This document shows, piece after piece, positions 27,393 through 37,330 of a stretch of 64,000 nucleotides of DNA (positions within the stretch are counted from its first letter, which is position 1; the number at the start of each line of letters is the position of its first letter). Both the position numbers and the translations under genes were made by a program. The notes under the pieces were generated by a model. The model was not told where the DNA came from. It worked only from the letters and a program-made list of their open reading frames with translations, and searched no databases. Source of the stretch: Paraburkholderia nodosa DSM 21604 (GTDB lineage Bacteria > Pseudomonadota > Gammaproteobacteria > Burkholderiales > Burkholderiaceae). The DNA lies in assembly GCF_000519185.1 (NCBI RefSeq), contig NZ_JAFA01000001.1:496001-560000 (forward strand), read 5' to 3'.

Positions 27393-27914
27393 ATGATTAC
27401 TCCCGACGCTGAAGCGTTGTATTGCGCCCTTCTCGACGAGATCCGCGCGGCGTATCACGCCGATGCGTTTGGCGCGCCAGGCGGCGTGGCGATCGTCGGC
27501 ATCCATAGCGGCGGCGCGTGGATCGCCGAGCGGCTTGCGCAGGACGTTGGCGCGCTCGAATGGGGCGTGCTCAACGTTGCGCTGCATCGCGACGACTACG
27601 CGAAAAAGGGCTTGCACAGCAAGGCGAGCCCAACGGCGCTGCCCTTCGCGGTGGACGGCCGCCACATTCTGCTCGTCGACGATGTGCTGTATACGGGCCG
27701 CACCGTGCGCGCCGCGCTCAACGAACTCTACGACTACGGTCGCCCGGCCTCCGTCGAACTCGCGGTGCTCGCCGAGCGCGGTGGGCGCGAGTTGCCGGTG
27801 TCCGCGCGTTTCACCGGCGGCGCGGTGAGCGTCGAGGCGCGCGAGACGCTTGTGCTCGCCCACAGCGCCGACGGCCGCTTCGCCTTTCACGTCGAGCCGG
27901 GTAGCGGCGCCTGA
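27393..27914 (+). CDS. pyrR: PyrR bifunctional pyr regulator / uracil phosphoribosyltransferase
   Basis: 173 residues, phosphoribosyltransferase fold. The PRPP-binding loop HILLVDDVLYTGRTVRAALNEL lies near residues 89-110, and VAIVGIHSGGAWIAERL near residue 30 forms the other side of the site. PyrR either makes UMP from uracil or senses UMP to control pyr genes. Immediately upstream of pyrB; the 90-bp pyrR-pyrB gap shows no obvious attenuator hairpin, so RNA-binding control is not evident here. Confidence 0.95.
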   Translation: MITPDAEALYCALLDEIRAAYHADAFGAPGGVAIVGIHSGGAWIAERLAQDVGALEWGVLNVALHRDDYAKKGLHSKASPTALPFAVDGRHILLVDDVLYTGRTVRAALNELYDYGRPASVELAVLAERGGRELPVSARFTGGAVSVEARETLVLAHSADGRFAFHVEPGSGA

Positions 27915-28004
27915 CGCGCGCATCAGGCGCATCGAACACTTTTGGCGGCTGCTACGGCAGAAGCACAGGCACGCACGCCGCCCATCACATCCAGGATTCA
28001 AGCG

Positions 28005-29024
28005 ATGAACACACAGCCCACGCCCGCAGCGTCCCCAGCGGACGCCACGCGTTTTCGCTACGGCTTCCTCAAGGGCAATCCGCAGCTCACGAAGAATGGC
28101 GAGCTTAAACACCTGCTGTCGATCGAGGGCCTGTCGCGCGCGATCCTCACGCATGTTCTCGATACCGCCACGCAGTTCGTGAGCGTGACCGACCGCGACG
28201 TGAAGAAGGTGCCGCTGCTGCGCGGCAAGTCAGTGTTCAACCTGTTCTTCGAGAACTCCACGCGCACGCGCACCACCTTCGAGATCGCGGCCACGCGTCT
28301 TTCCGCGGACGTGCTCAACCTGAACATCAACGCTTCATCGACGAGCAAGGGCGAGTCGCTGCTCGACACGATCGGCAATCTTTCGGCGATGCACGCCGAC
28401 ATGTTCGTCGTGCGCCACGCGTCGAGCGGCGCGCCGTACCTGATCGCCGAGCACTGCGCGCCGCACGTGCACGTGATCAACGCCGGCGACGGCCGCCACG
28501 CGCACCCGACGCAAGGCCTGCTCGATATGTACACGATCCGCCACTACAAGCGCGACTTTACGAACCTGCGCGTGGCGATCGTGGGCGACATCCTGCACTC
28601 GCGTGTGGCGCGCTCGGATATCCACGCGCTCACCACGCTCGGCGTGCCCGAGGTGCGAGCCATCGGCCCGCGCACGCTGTTGCCGGGCGGCCTCGAGCAG
28701 ATGGGCGTGCGGGTGTTTCATAACCTTGACGAAGGCCTGAAGGACGTCGACGTCATCATCATGCTGCGCCTGCAGAACGAGCGCATGAGCGGCGCGCTGC
28801 TGCCCTCCGCGCAGGAGTACTTCAAGAGCTGGGGCTTGACGCCCGAGCGCCTCGCGCTCGCCGCGCCCGACGCGATCGTCATGCATCCGGGGCCGATGAA
28901 TCGCGGCGTGGAGATCGACTCGCAGGTCGCCGACGGTCCGCAGTCGGTGATCCTCGACCAGGTGAGCTTCGGCATTGCGGTGCGCATGGCGGTGATGGGC
29001 ATCGTCGCCGGAAACAACGATTAA
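28005..29024 (+). CDS. pyrB: Aspartate carbamoyltransferase catalytic subunit
   Basis: 339 residues. Carbamoyl-phosphate site [13 protein letters not shown] near residue 78, [29 protein letters not shown] and the C-terminal [14 protein letters not shown] all match class A/B ATCases. Catalyses the committed step of pyrimidine synthesis. ATG 28005 taken as start; an N-terminal extension relative to E. coli PyrB (about 45 residues before the first helix) is typical where PyrB pairs with a dihydroorotase-like subunit. The next gene, 34 bp on, encodes just such a partner; no pyrI is present. Confidence 0.96.
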   Translation: MNTQPTPAASPADATRFRYGFLKGNPQLTKNGELKHLLSIEGLSRAILTHVLDTATQFVSVTDRDVKKVPLLRGKSVFNLFFENSTRTRTTFEIAATRLSADVLNLNINASSTSKGESLLDTIGNLSAMHADMFVVRHASSGAPYLIAEHCAPHVHVINAGDGRHAHPTQGLLDMYTIRHYKRDFTNLRVAIVGDILHSRVARSDIHALTTLGVPEVRAIGPRTLLPGGLEQMGVRVFHNLDEGLKDVDVIIMLRLQNERMSGALLPSAQEYFKSWGLTPERLALAAPDAIVMHPGPMNRGVEIDSQVADGPQSVILDQVSFGIAVRMAVMGIVAGNND

Positions 29025-29058
29025 AGCGCTCAAGCGGCGAGAACGAGAAGGGCAGCAG

Positions 29059-30342
29059 ATGAAGATCCATATTCAAGGTGGCACGCTGATCGATCCGGCG
29101 GCCGGAACCGAACAGCAGCAGGACGTGTACATCGAAGCGGGCAAGATCGCCGCGCTTGGCGCGGCGCCCGCGGGCTTCCAGGCGGAGCGCACGCTCGATG
29201 CGCGCGGCCTCGTGGTCGCGCCCGGTCTCGTCGACCTGAGCGCGCGCCTGCGCGAGCCGGGCTACGAGCACAAGGCGACGCTCGACTCGGAGATGAACGC
29301 GGCGCTCGCGGGGGGCGTGACGACCCTCGTGTGCCCGCCCGATACCGACCCCGTGCTCGACGAGGCCGGTCTCGTCGAGATGCTCAAGCATCGTGCAGAC
29401 AAGCTCGCGCGTGCGCAGGTGCATCCGCTGGGCGCACTCACCGTGGGCCTGAAAGGGCAGGTGATCACCGAGATGGTGTCGCTGACCGAGGCGGGCTGCA
29501 TCGGCTTCACGCAGGCCGACACGCCGATCGCCGATACCCAGGTCCTGCTGCGCGCGCTGCAGTACGCGAGCACCTATGGCTACGCCGTGTGGCTGCGGCC
29601 GCAGGACGCGTATCTCTCGAAGGGCGGCGTGGCCGCGAGCGGCGCGCTGGCTTCGCGCCTCGGCCTCTCCGGCGTGCCGGTGAGCGCGGAGACGATCGCG
29701 CTGCATACGCTTTTCGAACTGATGCGCGTGACCGGCGCGCGCGTGCACGTGCAGCATCTTTCGTCGGCGGCGGGCGTGGCGCTCATGCGCGCCGCGAAGG
29801 CCGAGGGCTTGCCCGTGACCTGCGACGTGACGGCCAATCACTTGCATCTGATCGACATGGACATCGGCTATTTCGACGCGCAGTTCCGGCTCGACCCGCC
29901 GCTGCGCCAGCAGCGCGATCGCGAGGCGATTCGCGCGGGCCTCGCCGACGGCACGATCGACGCAATCTGCTCGCAGCACACGCCCGTGGACGACGACGAA
30001 AAGCTGCTGCCCTTCGCCGAAGCGACGTCGGGCGCGACGGGCCTCGAGCTGTTCCTCTCGCTCACCGTGAAATGGGCGCAGGAAGCGCGCGTGCCGCTCG
30101 CGAAGGCGCTCGCCCATGTGACGTCGGCGCCGGCCGCCGTGATGCAGCGTGACGCGGGACGGCTGGCCGTGGGCGCGAGCGCGGACCTCTGCGTGTTCGA
30201 TCCCCATGCGCACTGGCGCGTCGAGCCGCGCGCGCTCAAGAGTCAGGGACACAACACGCCGTTCCTCGGCTACGAACTGCCCGCCGTGGTGCGCGCAACG
30301 CTCGTGGCGGGGCGCGTGGGTTTCGAGCGCGGGTTCGATTGA
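29059..30342 (+). CDS. Dihydroorotase homologue lacking metal ligands (PyrC'/PyrX type)
   Basis: 427 residues with the amidohydrolase layout of type I dihydroorotases. In active enzymes the first strand reads PGLID.H.HLREPG; here it is PGLVDLSARLREPG, so both metal-binding histidines are gone. The late SSDHAP-type aspartate motif reads CSQHTPVD, so the catalytic aspartate is also replaced. The protein is therefore expected to be inactive and to serve as the structural partner of PyrB, as known for Pseudomonas pyrBC'. Directly downstream of pyrB with a GGCAG-type ribosome site. An active pyrC must lie elsewhere in the genome. Confidence 0.93.
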   Translation: MKIHIQGGTLIDPAAGTEQQQDVYIEAGKIAALGAAPAGFQAERTLDARGLVVAPGLVDLSARLREPGYEHKATLDSEMNAALAGGVTTLVCPPDTDPVLDEAGLVEMLKHRADKLARAQVHPLGALTVGLKGQVITEMVSLTEAGCIGFTQADTPIADTQVLLRALQYASTYGYAVWLRPQDAYLSKGGVAASGALASRLGLSGVPVSAETIALHTLFELMRVTGARVHVQHLSSAAGVALMRAAKAEGLPVTCDVTANHLHLIDMDIGYFDAQFRLDPPLRQQRDREAIRAGLADGTIDAICSQHTPVDDDEKLLPFAEATSGATGLELFLSLTVKWAQEARVPLAKALAHVTSAPAAVMQRDAGRLAVGASADLCVFDPHAHWRVEPRALKSQGHNTPFLGYELPAVVRATLVAGRVGFERGFD

Positions 30343-30414
30343 GTTGCGAACACGCATGACAGATTTGTGTCATGCAGGTCTGCTAGGATTTCGCGATTCA
30401 GCCTATCGTCAAAC

Positions 30415-31188
30415 ATGAGCCTTTTCATTCGCAAGACCCGCCTGCTCGCGCATCTGCTGCGCGGCGCCTGCACCGTGGCACTGCGTTTTCCGCGCGCAAG
30501 CGCCGATCGGCGCCACGCCATGAACCGCGCCTGGTCCCTCAGGATGCTCGAGCTATGCGGCCTGAAGCTCGTCGTGCACAACGACGCGGCACGGCTCGAC
30601 GCGGGCGTGCTCGTCGTGAGCAACCACATTTCGTGGATCGACATCTACGTGATCAACGCGTGGCGTCCCACGCCGTTCGTCTCGAAGGCCGAGATCCGCA
30701 ACTGGCCCCTCATTGGCTGGTTCGCGCAGAATCTCGACACGGTGTTCGTCGAGCGCGAGAAGCGTAGCGACGCGAAACGCATCATGCATGAATTGGCCGA
30801 GCGGCTCACGCGCGGTGAGCTGATGTGTGTGTTCCCCGAAGGCACGACCTCGGATGGCCTCGCGCTCAAGCCGTTTCACTCGAACATGTTCCAGGCGGCG
30901 GTGTCGGCCGGGAGGCCCGTGCAGCCACTGTGCATTTTGTATGAGGATGCACAGGGGCGGCAGTCGGTGGCGCCGGCGTATATCGACGACCTTTCGCTCA
31001 AGGATTCGCTCGACGCGATGCTCAAATCCGGGCCGCTGACCGCTCACGTTTATGTCGGCGAGGCGATCGAAGCCGGGGATGACCGGCGCAAGCTGGCGGC
31101 GCGTGCGCAGGAGGCGGTGGGGCAGGCGCTGGATACGATGCGAGGTGAGGCGGCAGCGCTTGCGCATGGAGTGGCGCAGGCGACTTGA
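30415..31188 (+). CDS. plsC: 1-acyl-sn-glycerol-3-phosphate acyltransferase
   Basis: 257 residues. The PlsC hallmark NHISWID (NH....D) is near residue 77, FPEGTTSDG near 142 is the phosphate-binding block, and SKAEIRNWPLIGWF near 95 is the third conserved element. Converts lysophosphatidate to phosphatidate at the inner membrane. Start ATG 30415 puts the usual basic/hydrophobic N-terminus first. Convergent with apaH; the 36-bp gap has a GC palindrome but no T-run terminator. Confidence 0.94.
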   Translation: MSLFIRKTRLLAHLLRGACTVALRFPRASADRRHAMNRAWSLRMLELCGLKLVVHNDAARLDAGVLVVSNHISWIDIYVINAWRPTPFVSKAEIRNWPLIGWFAQNLDTVFVEREKRSDAKRIMHELAERLTRGELMCVFPEGTTSDGLALKPFHSNMFQAAVSAGRPVQPLCILYEDAQGRQSVAPAYIDDLSLKDSLDAMLKSGPLTAHVYVGEAIEAGDDRRKLAARAQEAVGQALDTMRGEAAALAHGVAQAT

Positions 31189-31224
31189 CGCCAGAAGGCG
31201 CGCGCCTGCGCGCTCATGGGTGCG

Positions 31225-32079
31225 TTAGTCGTTCGTAATAGCGCGACAACTCTCGCAGGGCACCTGCGTGAGAATGCGTTCGCCCGGATCGCCGACGAGA
31301 TGGATCGCCGAGAGTTGCTCACCCCAGACGCAGCCCGAGTCGAGCCCGACCAGGTTCTTGCGCAGGGTGAGGCCAAGCGCTGCCCAATGGCCGAACACGA
31401 CGGTGATGTCTTCGGTTTTGCGTCCGGGCACGTCGAACCACGGCATGAAACCCGGCGGCGCGGAGTCGAGGCCGCCGCTGGTTGAGAAGTCCATCACGCC
31501 GTCGCTGTCGCAAAAACGCACGCGCGTGAGCGCGCTGCAGGTCACGCGCAGCCGCTCGATACCCTTGAGGTCTTTGGACCAGCGGTTCGGCTGGTTGCCA
31601 TAGAGGCCGGCAAGCGTTTCCCGCCAGTTGTCGCGGCGCAACGCTTTTTCGAGTTCGTGCGCGAGTTCCATCGTGAGATCGACGTCCCACTGAGGCAATA
31701 CGCCTGCATGCACCATCAGCATGCCGTTCTCGTAGTGCGCGATCGGGCGGTGGCGCACCCAGTGCAGCAGATCTTCGGCGTCGGGCGCACTCAGGATGTC
31801 GTCGATGGTGTCGTCTTTCTTGGCCTTGCGGATCCCTGCCGAAACGGACAGCAGATGCAGGTCGTGATTACCCAGCACCGCCACGCCGCGATTGCCCAGC
31901 TCGATCACCTCGCGCAACGTTTCGAGCGACGCGGGACCGCGATTGATCAGGTCGCCCGCGAACCAGAGCGGCGTGTCCGGGGAGGGGGCGGCTTTGGCGA
32001 GCAGTTCGCGAAATGGTGAGAGGCAACCCTGGAGGTCGCCGAAAGCGAGAGGGGGTGGATGCGACGCTTGCTCTTTCAT
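31225..32079 (-). CDS. apaH: Symmetrical bis(5'-nucleosyl)-tetraphosphatase
   Basis: 284 residues of the calcineurin-like phosphoesterase family. AFGDLQGCLSPF, FAGDLINRGP and VLGNHDLHLL carry the metal ligands of ApaH, and VFGHWAALGL and GLDSGCVWG complete the set. Hydrolyses Ap4A to two ADP. ApaH-type Q replaces H in the first motif, which is normal for this family. Marks the boundary of the O-antigen locus: rmlB starts divergently 373 bp away, as in the Burkholderia O-polysaccharide locus. Confidence 0.96.
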   Translation of the reverse strand: MKEQASHPPPLAFGDLQGCLSPFRELLAKAAPSPDTPLWFAGDLINRGPASLETLREVIELGNRGVAVLGNHDLHLLSVSAGIRKAKKDDTIDDILSAPDAEDLLHWVRHRPIAHYENGMLMVHAGVLPQWDVDLTMELAHELEKALRRDNWRETLAGLYGNQPNRWSKDLKGIERLRVTCSALTRVRFCDSDGVMDFSTSGGLDSAPPGFMPWFDVPGRKTEDITVVFGHWAALGLTLRKNLVGLDSGCVWGEQLSAIHLVGDPGERILTQVPCESCRAITND

Positions 32080-32452
32080 TCGGTTGATGGCTTGCGGTGT
32101 ACGGCGTGGCGCGAGGCAATGACGGTATCACAAGATGAGTGCTGTCGCGTGACGCTGCGGAAACCGGGTGATGCATGGCGGATGAACGATTCGACCCCGG
32201 CATGGCACGAAAAATGCCAAACGAATTTGTCAAGCTGTTTCAAGATGTTAGGGGGGTGGCGTTCGTGCACGGTATCCTTATAATTCTCTATCGATAAAAT
32301 TAGAACCAGAATCTGCGGGGGTAGTAAGGCTGAATCAGCTGGATCGGGCGCTTCTCCCGCACGAAAGCTATTTCTACAGTTAGCTTTCAGGTCGTCTGGT
32401 GCAAAGATTGACGCCAGAATTGCTTCCGCACTCGCGCAATAAAAGGAGTTCC
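32080..32452. other. Divergent apaH-rmlB intergenic region
   Basis: 373 bp with no gene. A TATAAT at 32279-32284 is a possible -10 for the rml operon, but no good -35 lies 17 bp upstream. An inverted repeat follows at 32363-32388 (separate entry). AAAGGAG at 32441-32447 is the rmlB ribosome site. I did not find a clear JUMPstart/ops sequence. Confidence 0.5.
32363..32388 (+). promoter_or_regulatory. Leader inverted repeat before rmlB
   Basis: GAAAGCTA (32363-32370) and TAGCTTTC (32381-32388) are perfect reverse complements around a 10-base loop. It lies between the putative -10 and the rmlB start, so it would be in the leader of the O-antigen transcript. Could be an operator or RNA hairpin; no U-run follows. 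Confidence 0.4.
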
Positions 32453-33514
32453 ATGATTCTGGTTACGGGCGGTGCCGGCTTTATCGGCGCCAACTTTGTG
32501 CTTGACTGGCTGAGTCAATCGGACGAAGCCGTATTGAATGTCGACAAGCTCACGTACGCGGGCAATCTCGGGACGCTGAAATCGTTGCGGGACGATGCGA
32601 AGCACGTATTTGCGCGCGTGGATATTTGCGACCGCGCGGCGCTTGACGCGCTCTTCGCCCAGCACAAGCCGCGCGCCGTGCTGCACTTCGCGGCCGAAAG
32701 CCACGTTGATCGCTCGATTCACGGTCCGGCCGATTTTGTTCAGACCAATGTCGTCGGCACCTTCACGCTGCTCGAAGCGGCGCGTCAGTACTGGAGCGAC
32801 CTGCCCGCCGCCGAAAAGGCCGCGTTTCGTTTCCTGCATGTCTCCACGGACGAAGTGTTCGGCTCGCTTTCGGCAACCGACCCGCAATTCTCCGAGACCA
32901 CCCCGTACGCGCCCAACAGCCCGTACTCGGCAACCAAGGCGGGTTCGGACCATCTCGTGCGCGCCTACCATCACACGTATGGCTTGCCCACGCTGACGAC
33001 GAATTGTTCCAACAATTACGGCCCTTACCAGTTTCCGGAAAAACTGATTCCGCTGATGATTGCCAATGCGATCGCCGGCAAGCCGCTCCCGGTATATGGC
33101 GACGGCCAGAACGTGCGCGACTGGCTCTACGTGAATGACCATTGCAGCGCGATCCGCGAAGTGCTCGCCCGCGGCAAGGTTGGCGAGACCTATAACATCG
33201 GCGGTTGGAACGAGAAGAAGAATCTCGAAGTCGTGCACACCCTGTGCGACCTGCTTGACGAGCTGCGCCCGAAGGCGACCGGCTCGTATCGCGACCAGAT
33301 TGCCTATGTGACGGATCGTCCGGGCCACGATCGCCGTTACGCGATCGACGCGGGCAAGCTCGAGCGCGAACTCGGCTGGAAGCCCGCCGAGACGTTCGAA
33401 ACCGGGCTCGCGAAGACAGTCGGCTGGTACCTCGACAATCAGGGTTGGGTCGACGAAGTGGTATCGGGCGACTACCGCAAGTGGGTCGAGACGAATTACG
33501 CGAAGCGCGGGTGA
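32453..33514 (+). CDS. rmlB: dTDP-glucose 4,6-dehydratase
   Basis: 353 residues, extended [16 protein letters not shown] near residue 4 binds [23 protein letters not shown] (catalytic T-D-E) and [20 protein letters not shown] (Y..K) are RmlB signatures. Second step of dTDP-L-rhamnose synthesis. ATG 32453 has AAAGGAG at the right distance. First gene of rmlBACD and of the whole plus-strand O-antigen locus. Confidence 0.97.
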   Translation: MILVTGGAGFIGANFVLDWLSQSDEAVLNVDKLTYAGNLGTLKSLRDDAKHVFARVDICDRAALDALFAQHKPRAVLHFAAESHVDRSIHGPADFVQTNVVGTFTLLEAARQYWSDLPAAEKAAFRFLHVSTDEVFGSLSATDPQFSETTPYAPNSPYSATKAGSDHLVRAYHHTYGLPTLTTNCSNNYGPYQFPEKLIPLMIANAIAGKPLPVYGDGQNVRDWLYVNDHCSAIREVLARGKVGETYNIGGWNEKKNLEVVHTLCDLLDELRPKATGSYRDQIAYVTDRPGHDRRYAIDAGKLERELGWKPAETFETGLAKTVGWYLDNQGWVDEVVSGDYRKWVETNYAKRG

Positions 33515-33525
33515 GGAACAAGGCG

Positions 33526-34403
<878 letters not shown>

Positions 34404-34419
<16 letters not shown>

Positions 34420-34955
34420 CGGCGACGGCACTGCCCGAAGTCAAGATCATTGAGCCCAAGGTGTTTGGTGACGCGCGCGGGTTCTTCTACGAGAGCTTCA
34501 ACGCGCGCGAGTTTGCCGAGCACGTGGAGCAGGGCATCGAATTCGTGCAGGACAACCACTCGCGCTCGTCGCGGGGGGTGCTGCGCGGGCTGCACTATCA
34601 GATCGAGCATGCGCAGGGGAAGCTCGTGCGTGTGGTGGAGGGCGAAGTGTTCGACGTCGTGGTCGACGTCCGCAAAAGCTCGCCGCGTTTTGGCAAGTGG
34701 GTTGGCGCGCATCTGTCGGTCGACAATCATCGCCAGCTGTGGGTGCCGCCGGGTTTTGCGCATGGCTTTGTTGTGTTGTCGGAGTCCGCGCAGTTCCTGT
34801 ACAAGACGACCGACTACTGGTACCCGGAGCACGAGCGCAGCATCATCTGGAACGATGCGGATATCGGCATCGAATGGCCGCTAGAGGGCGAGCCGCTGCT
34901 GGCGGCGAAGGACGCGGCCGGCGTGCGTCTGGCCGAAGCCGAACTCTACGCTTGA
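34404..34955 (+). CDS. rmlC: dTDP-4-dehydrorhamnose 3,5-epimerase
   Basis: 183 residues, cupin fold. [13 protein letters not shown] near residue 21, [18 protein letters not shown] near 49 (active-site histidine in LRGLHYQ), [17 protein letters not shown] and [10 protein letters not shown] are characteristic. Third step of dTDP-L-rhamnose synthesis. Starts inside the last codons of rmlA (ATG 34404), so the two are translationally linked. Confidence 0.97.
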
Positions 34956-34962
34956 GGCGGGT

Positions 34963-35847
34963 ATGAGTCGGGAAATGACGATCCTCGTGACGGGCGTGAA
35001 CGGCCAGGTTGGATTCGAGTTGCTACGGTCGCTGCAGGGGCTTGGCCGCGTGGTGCCGTGCGACAGGTCGACGCTAAATCTCTCCGATCTCGAGCGTGTG
35101 CGGGATTTCGTGCGAGACCTGAAGCCGTCGCTGATTGTGAATCCCGCTGCGTATACGGCGGTGGACAAGGCCGAGACCGATATCGAGGCTGCGCGACGCT
35201 TGAATGTCGACGTGCCGCGCGTATTCGCGGAAGAGGCTGCGCGTGCCGGTGGCGCGCTCATCCACTATTCGACCGACTATGTGTATGACGGTGCGAAATC
35301 GAGCGTGTACGTGGAAACCGACGCAACGAATCCTCAGAACGTGTATGGGGAAACGAAGCTCGAAGGCGAACGCGCGATTGCGGCGACGGGATGCGCGCAC
35401 CTGGTCCTGCGAACGAGTTGGGTGTACGGCCGGCGCGGTAAGAATTTCTTGCAGACGATGCTGAAGCTGGGCGGCGAGCGGAAAGAATTGCGAGTCGTTG
35501 CGGACCAGATCGGCGCGCCGACCTGGGCGAAGACGATTGCGGCTGCGACGTCGCACATCGTCGCGCAAGGTGCAGCGGCAGACGACATCGACTGGTGGGT
35601 GCGTCGTTCCGGCGTCTACCATCTGACGTCGGCCGGAGCGACGTCGTGGCACGGCTTTGCAGAAGCGATGTTCGCGGCTGCGATGGGCGTCGAAGCGCCG
35701 ACGGTCTTGCCGATTCCTGCGAGCGACTATCCGACGCCTGCGAAGCGGCCGGCCAATTCGAGGATGTCGCTGAACAAGCTGACCGAGGTGTTCGGTTTGC
35801 GGATGCCGGATTGGCACGATGCGCTGCGGCTGTGTTTGGCTGAGTAG
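34963..35847 (+). CDS. rmlD: dTDP-4-dehydrorhamnose reductase
   Basis: 294 residues. ILVTGVNGQVGFELLRSL near residue 6 binds NADPH; VNPAAYTAVDKAETD, HYSTDYVYDG and NVYGETKLEGER (Y..K) are RmlD motifs. Final step to dTDP-L-rhamnose. Lies 7 bp after rmlC. A second in-frame ATG at 34975 would also work. Order here is B-A-C-D. Confidence 0.97.
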   Translation: MSREMTILVTGVNGQVGFELLRSLQGLGRVVPCDRSTLNLSDLERVRDFVRDLKPSLIVNPAAYTAVDKAETDIEAARRLNVDVPRVFAEEAARAGGALIHYSTDYVYDGAKSSVYVETDATNPQNVYGETKLEGERAIAATGCAHLVLRTSWVYGRRGKNFLQTMLKLGGERKELRVVADQIGAPTWAKTIAAATSHIVAQGAAADDIDWWVRRSGVYHLTSAGATSWHGFAEAMFAAAMGVEAPTVLPIPASDYPTPAKRPANSRMSLNKLTEVFGLRMPDWHDALRLCLAE

Positions 35848-35865
35848 ATCAGACAGCAGTTTGAG

Positions 35866-35885
35866 AAGGTTGCGCTCTCAACCTT
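35866..35885 (+). other. Small hairpin between rmlD and the sulfotransferase gene
   Basis: AAGGTTG (35866-35872) and CAACCTT (35879-35885) can pair with a 6-base loop. There is no T-run after it, so it is at best a weak attenuator or an mRNA-stability element within the operon. Confidence 0.35.
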
Positions 35886-35911
35886 GAAGTTTCATCAAGA
35901 TGATTAACTGA

Positions 35912-37114
35912 ATGACGGATCCTGTTTATTACCTCCATATCCCGAAAACGGGGGGAACTTCGCTTACCTCTTTTCTGGATGATCAGTTCGATCCGGAAGA
36001 GATCTGTCCGGGGCAATTGCTTCCGGATCTGTTCGCCCTCCCATTGGAATCGATGGAGCGGTACAGGTTGTTTCGCGGGCATCTCTGGCATGGACTGGAC
36101 GCATACGTTGGGCGAAGCCTGACCTATATCACGATGCTGCGCGATCCGGTCCAGCGTACCGTTTCGTGGTATTTGCACGCGAAGCGCGACGCAAATGCAT
36201 ACCGGCACCAGCAAATGAAAAGTGAACGATGGTCGCTGCTGGATTTCGTTCGGGATGCGGAAACGAACTGGGATACCGTCAATACGCAGACGTTATTTCT
36301 GGCGGCCGATTTCGACTATCAAAAGTTGGCTCGCGATCCGGTCGGGTACGGACAAGCGGCCGTCAAGAAGTATGCGGCGCGCGGACACGACCGGGAATTG
36401 CTGGGCCTCGCCAAAAAACGGCTTGAATCGTTTGCGTTTTTCGGCATCACTGAGCGAATGCGCGACTCAATGAGTCTGCTTGCACACAAACTTGGATTTT
36501 TTCCGAACTTCTCGGTACCCAGATTGAATACCTCGTCGAATCGATCGGGAATTGACGAGTTGTCTGCGGAGGAAGTCGCGGCGATTCGCGAACTGACTGT
36601 GCTTGATCAGGAATTGTATGTTTGGGCTTGCCAGCTCTTCGAGGAGCGCATGGGCGAGATGATGAGTTCGCTGTTGATGGAGAGCTATCGACGGGCGGAA
36701 ACATTGGTCAAGAAGTCCTGGCACGAGCCCATTGCCGAGCAAGCTCGAACCCACTTTGGAGTGACCGTGCTCTCTGCACCTTCGTGCGTGGCTGCGGATG
36801 AGCAGTTCCTCGTGCAGGTCGGGTTGCGCAATCAGTCCCGATACCAGATTGCCAGTCGCGCGCCGAATCCGGTGCATGTCTCGTATCACTGGCTTGACGC
36901 TAAGCGCTCGCAGGCCGTGGTGTTCGACGGCGAGCGAACCAGGCTGCATGCGTCTTTGATGCCGGACGAGCAAAGGGAAATGCAGGCGCTCATCGTGGCG
37001 CCATCCATCGCCGGGAAGTACGTTCTGCGGTTGACCCTCGTTCAGGAGGGCATCGCCTGGCTCGACGACGGCGATTCAAGCGCCTTTGGCGAGGTCGAAG
37101 TAACCGTCAGGTAA
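35912..37114 (+). CDS. Sulfotransferase-like protein with C-terminal beta-sandwich
   Basis: 400 residues. YLHIPKTGGTSLTSFLD near residue 7 is the PAPS 5'-phosphosulfate loop and MLRDPVQRTVSWYLH near residue 74 the 3'-phosphate site of Sulfotransfer_2-type enzymes. After about residue 265 a separate domain begins, predicted beta-rich (VSYHWLD, VVFDGERT, GKYVLRLTLVQEGIAWLDD). I recognise this pattern from C-terminal domains of other O-antigen proteins. Predicted to add sulfate to a glycan in the cytoplasm. It sits between rmlD and manC on the same strand, so the O-antigen or its precursor is the likely target. No PAPS synthesis genes are in view. Confidence 0.8.
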   Translation: MTDPVYYLHIPKTGGTSLTSFLDDQFDPEEICPGQLLPDLFALPLESMERYRLFRGHLWHGLDAYVGRSLTYITMLRDPVQRTVSWYLHAKRDANAYRHQQMKSERWSLLDFVRDAETNWDTVNTQTLFLAADFDYQKLARDPVGYGQAAVKKYAARGHDRELLGLAKKRLESFAFFGITERMRDSMSLLAHKLGFFPNFSVPRLNTSSNRSGIDELSAEEVAAIRELTVLDQELYVWACQLFEERMGEMMSSLLMESYRRAETLVKKSWHEPIAEQARTHFGVTVLSAPSCVAADEQFLVQVGLRNQSRYQIASRAPNPVHVSYHWLDAKRSQAVVFDGERTRLHASLMPDEQREMQALIVAPSIAGKYVLRLTLVQEGIAWLDDGDSSAFGEVEVTVR

Positions 37115-37330
37115 GGTTTTTGCTTTCAGGTGTGACAGGTCCCTGTCGATTGGGCTTCATTGGGGGGCGATCATTACCTTGTGTTACGGACGACAGTACT
37201 TCGCCGGATATAATCCTTGCCCGGCCCGGTTTGGCTTGTTAAGCCGACACTACTTTGGCGGTTCATCAATACCAATACAAGTGGCGGAGGGTTTCCTTCG
37301 CCAGCGGATACTGAATCTGGAGTGAATGTG

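Noticed and set aside
28879..30357. 492-codon minus-strand frame opposite the dihydroorotase homologue
   Set aside because: His/Arg-rich product typical of an antisense shadow in high-GC DNA; the plus strand has family motifs.
31197..31206. GGCGCGCGCC palindrome between plsC and apaH as a terminator
   Set aside because: No T-run on either side; such GC palindromes are expected by chance at this base composition.
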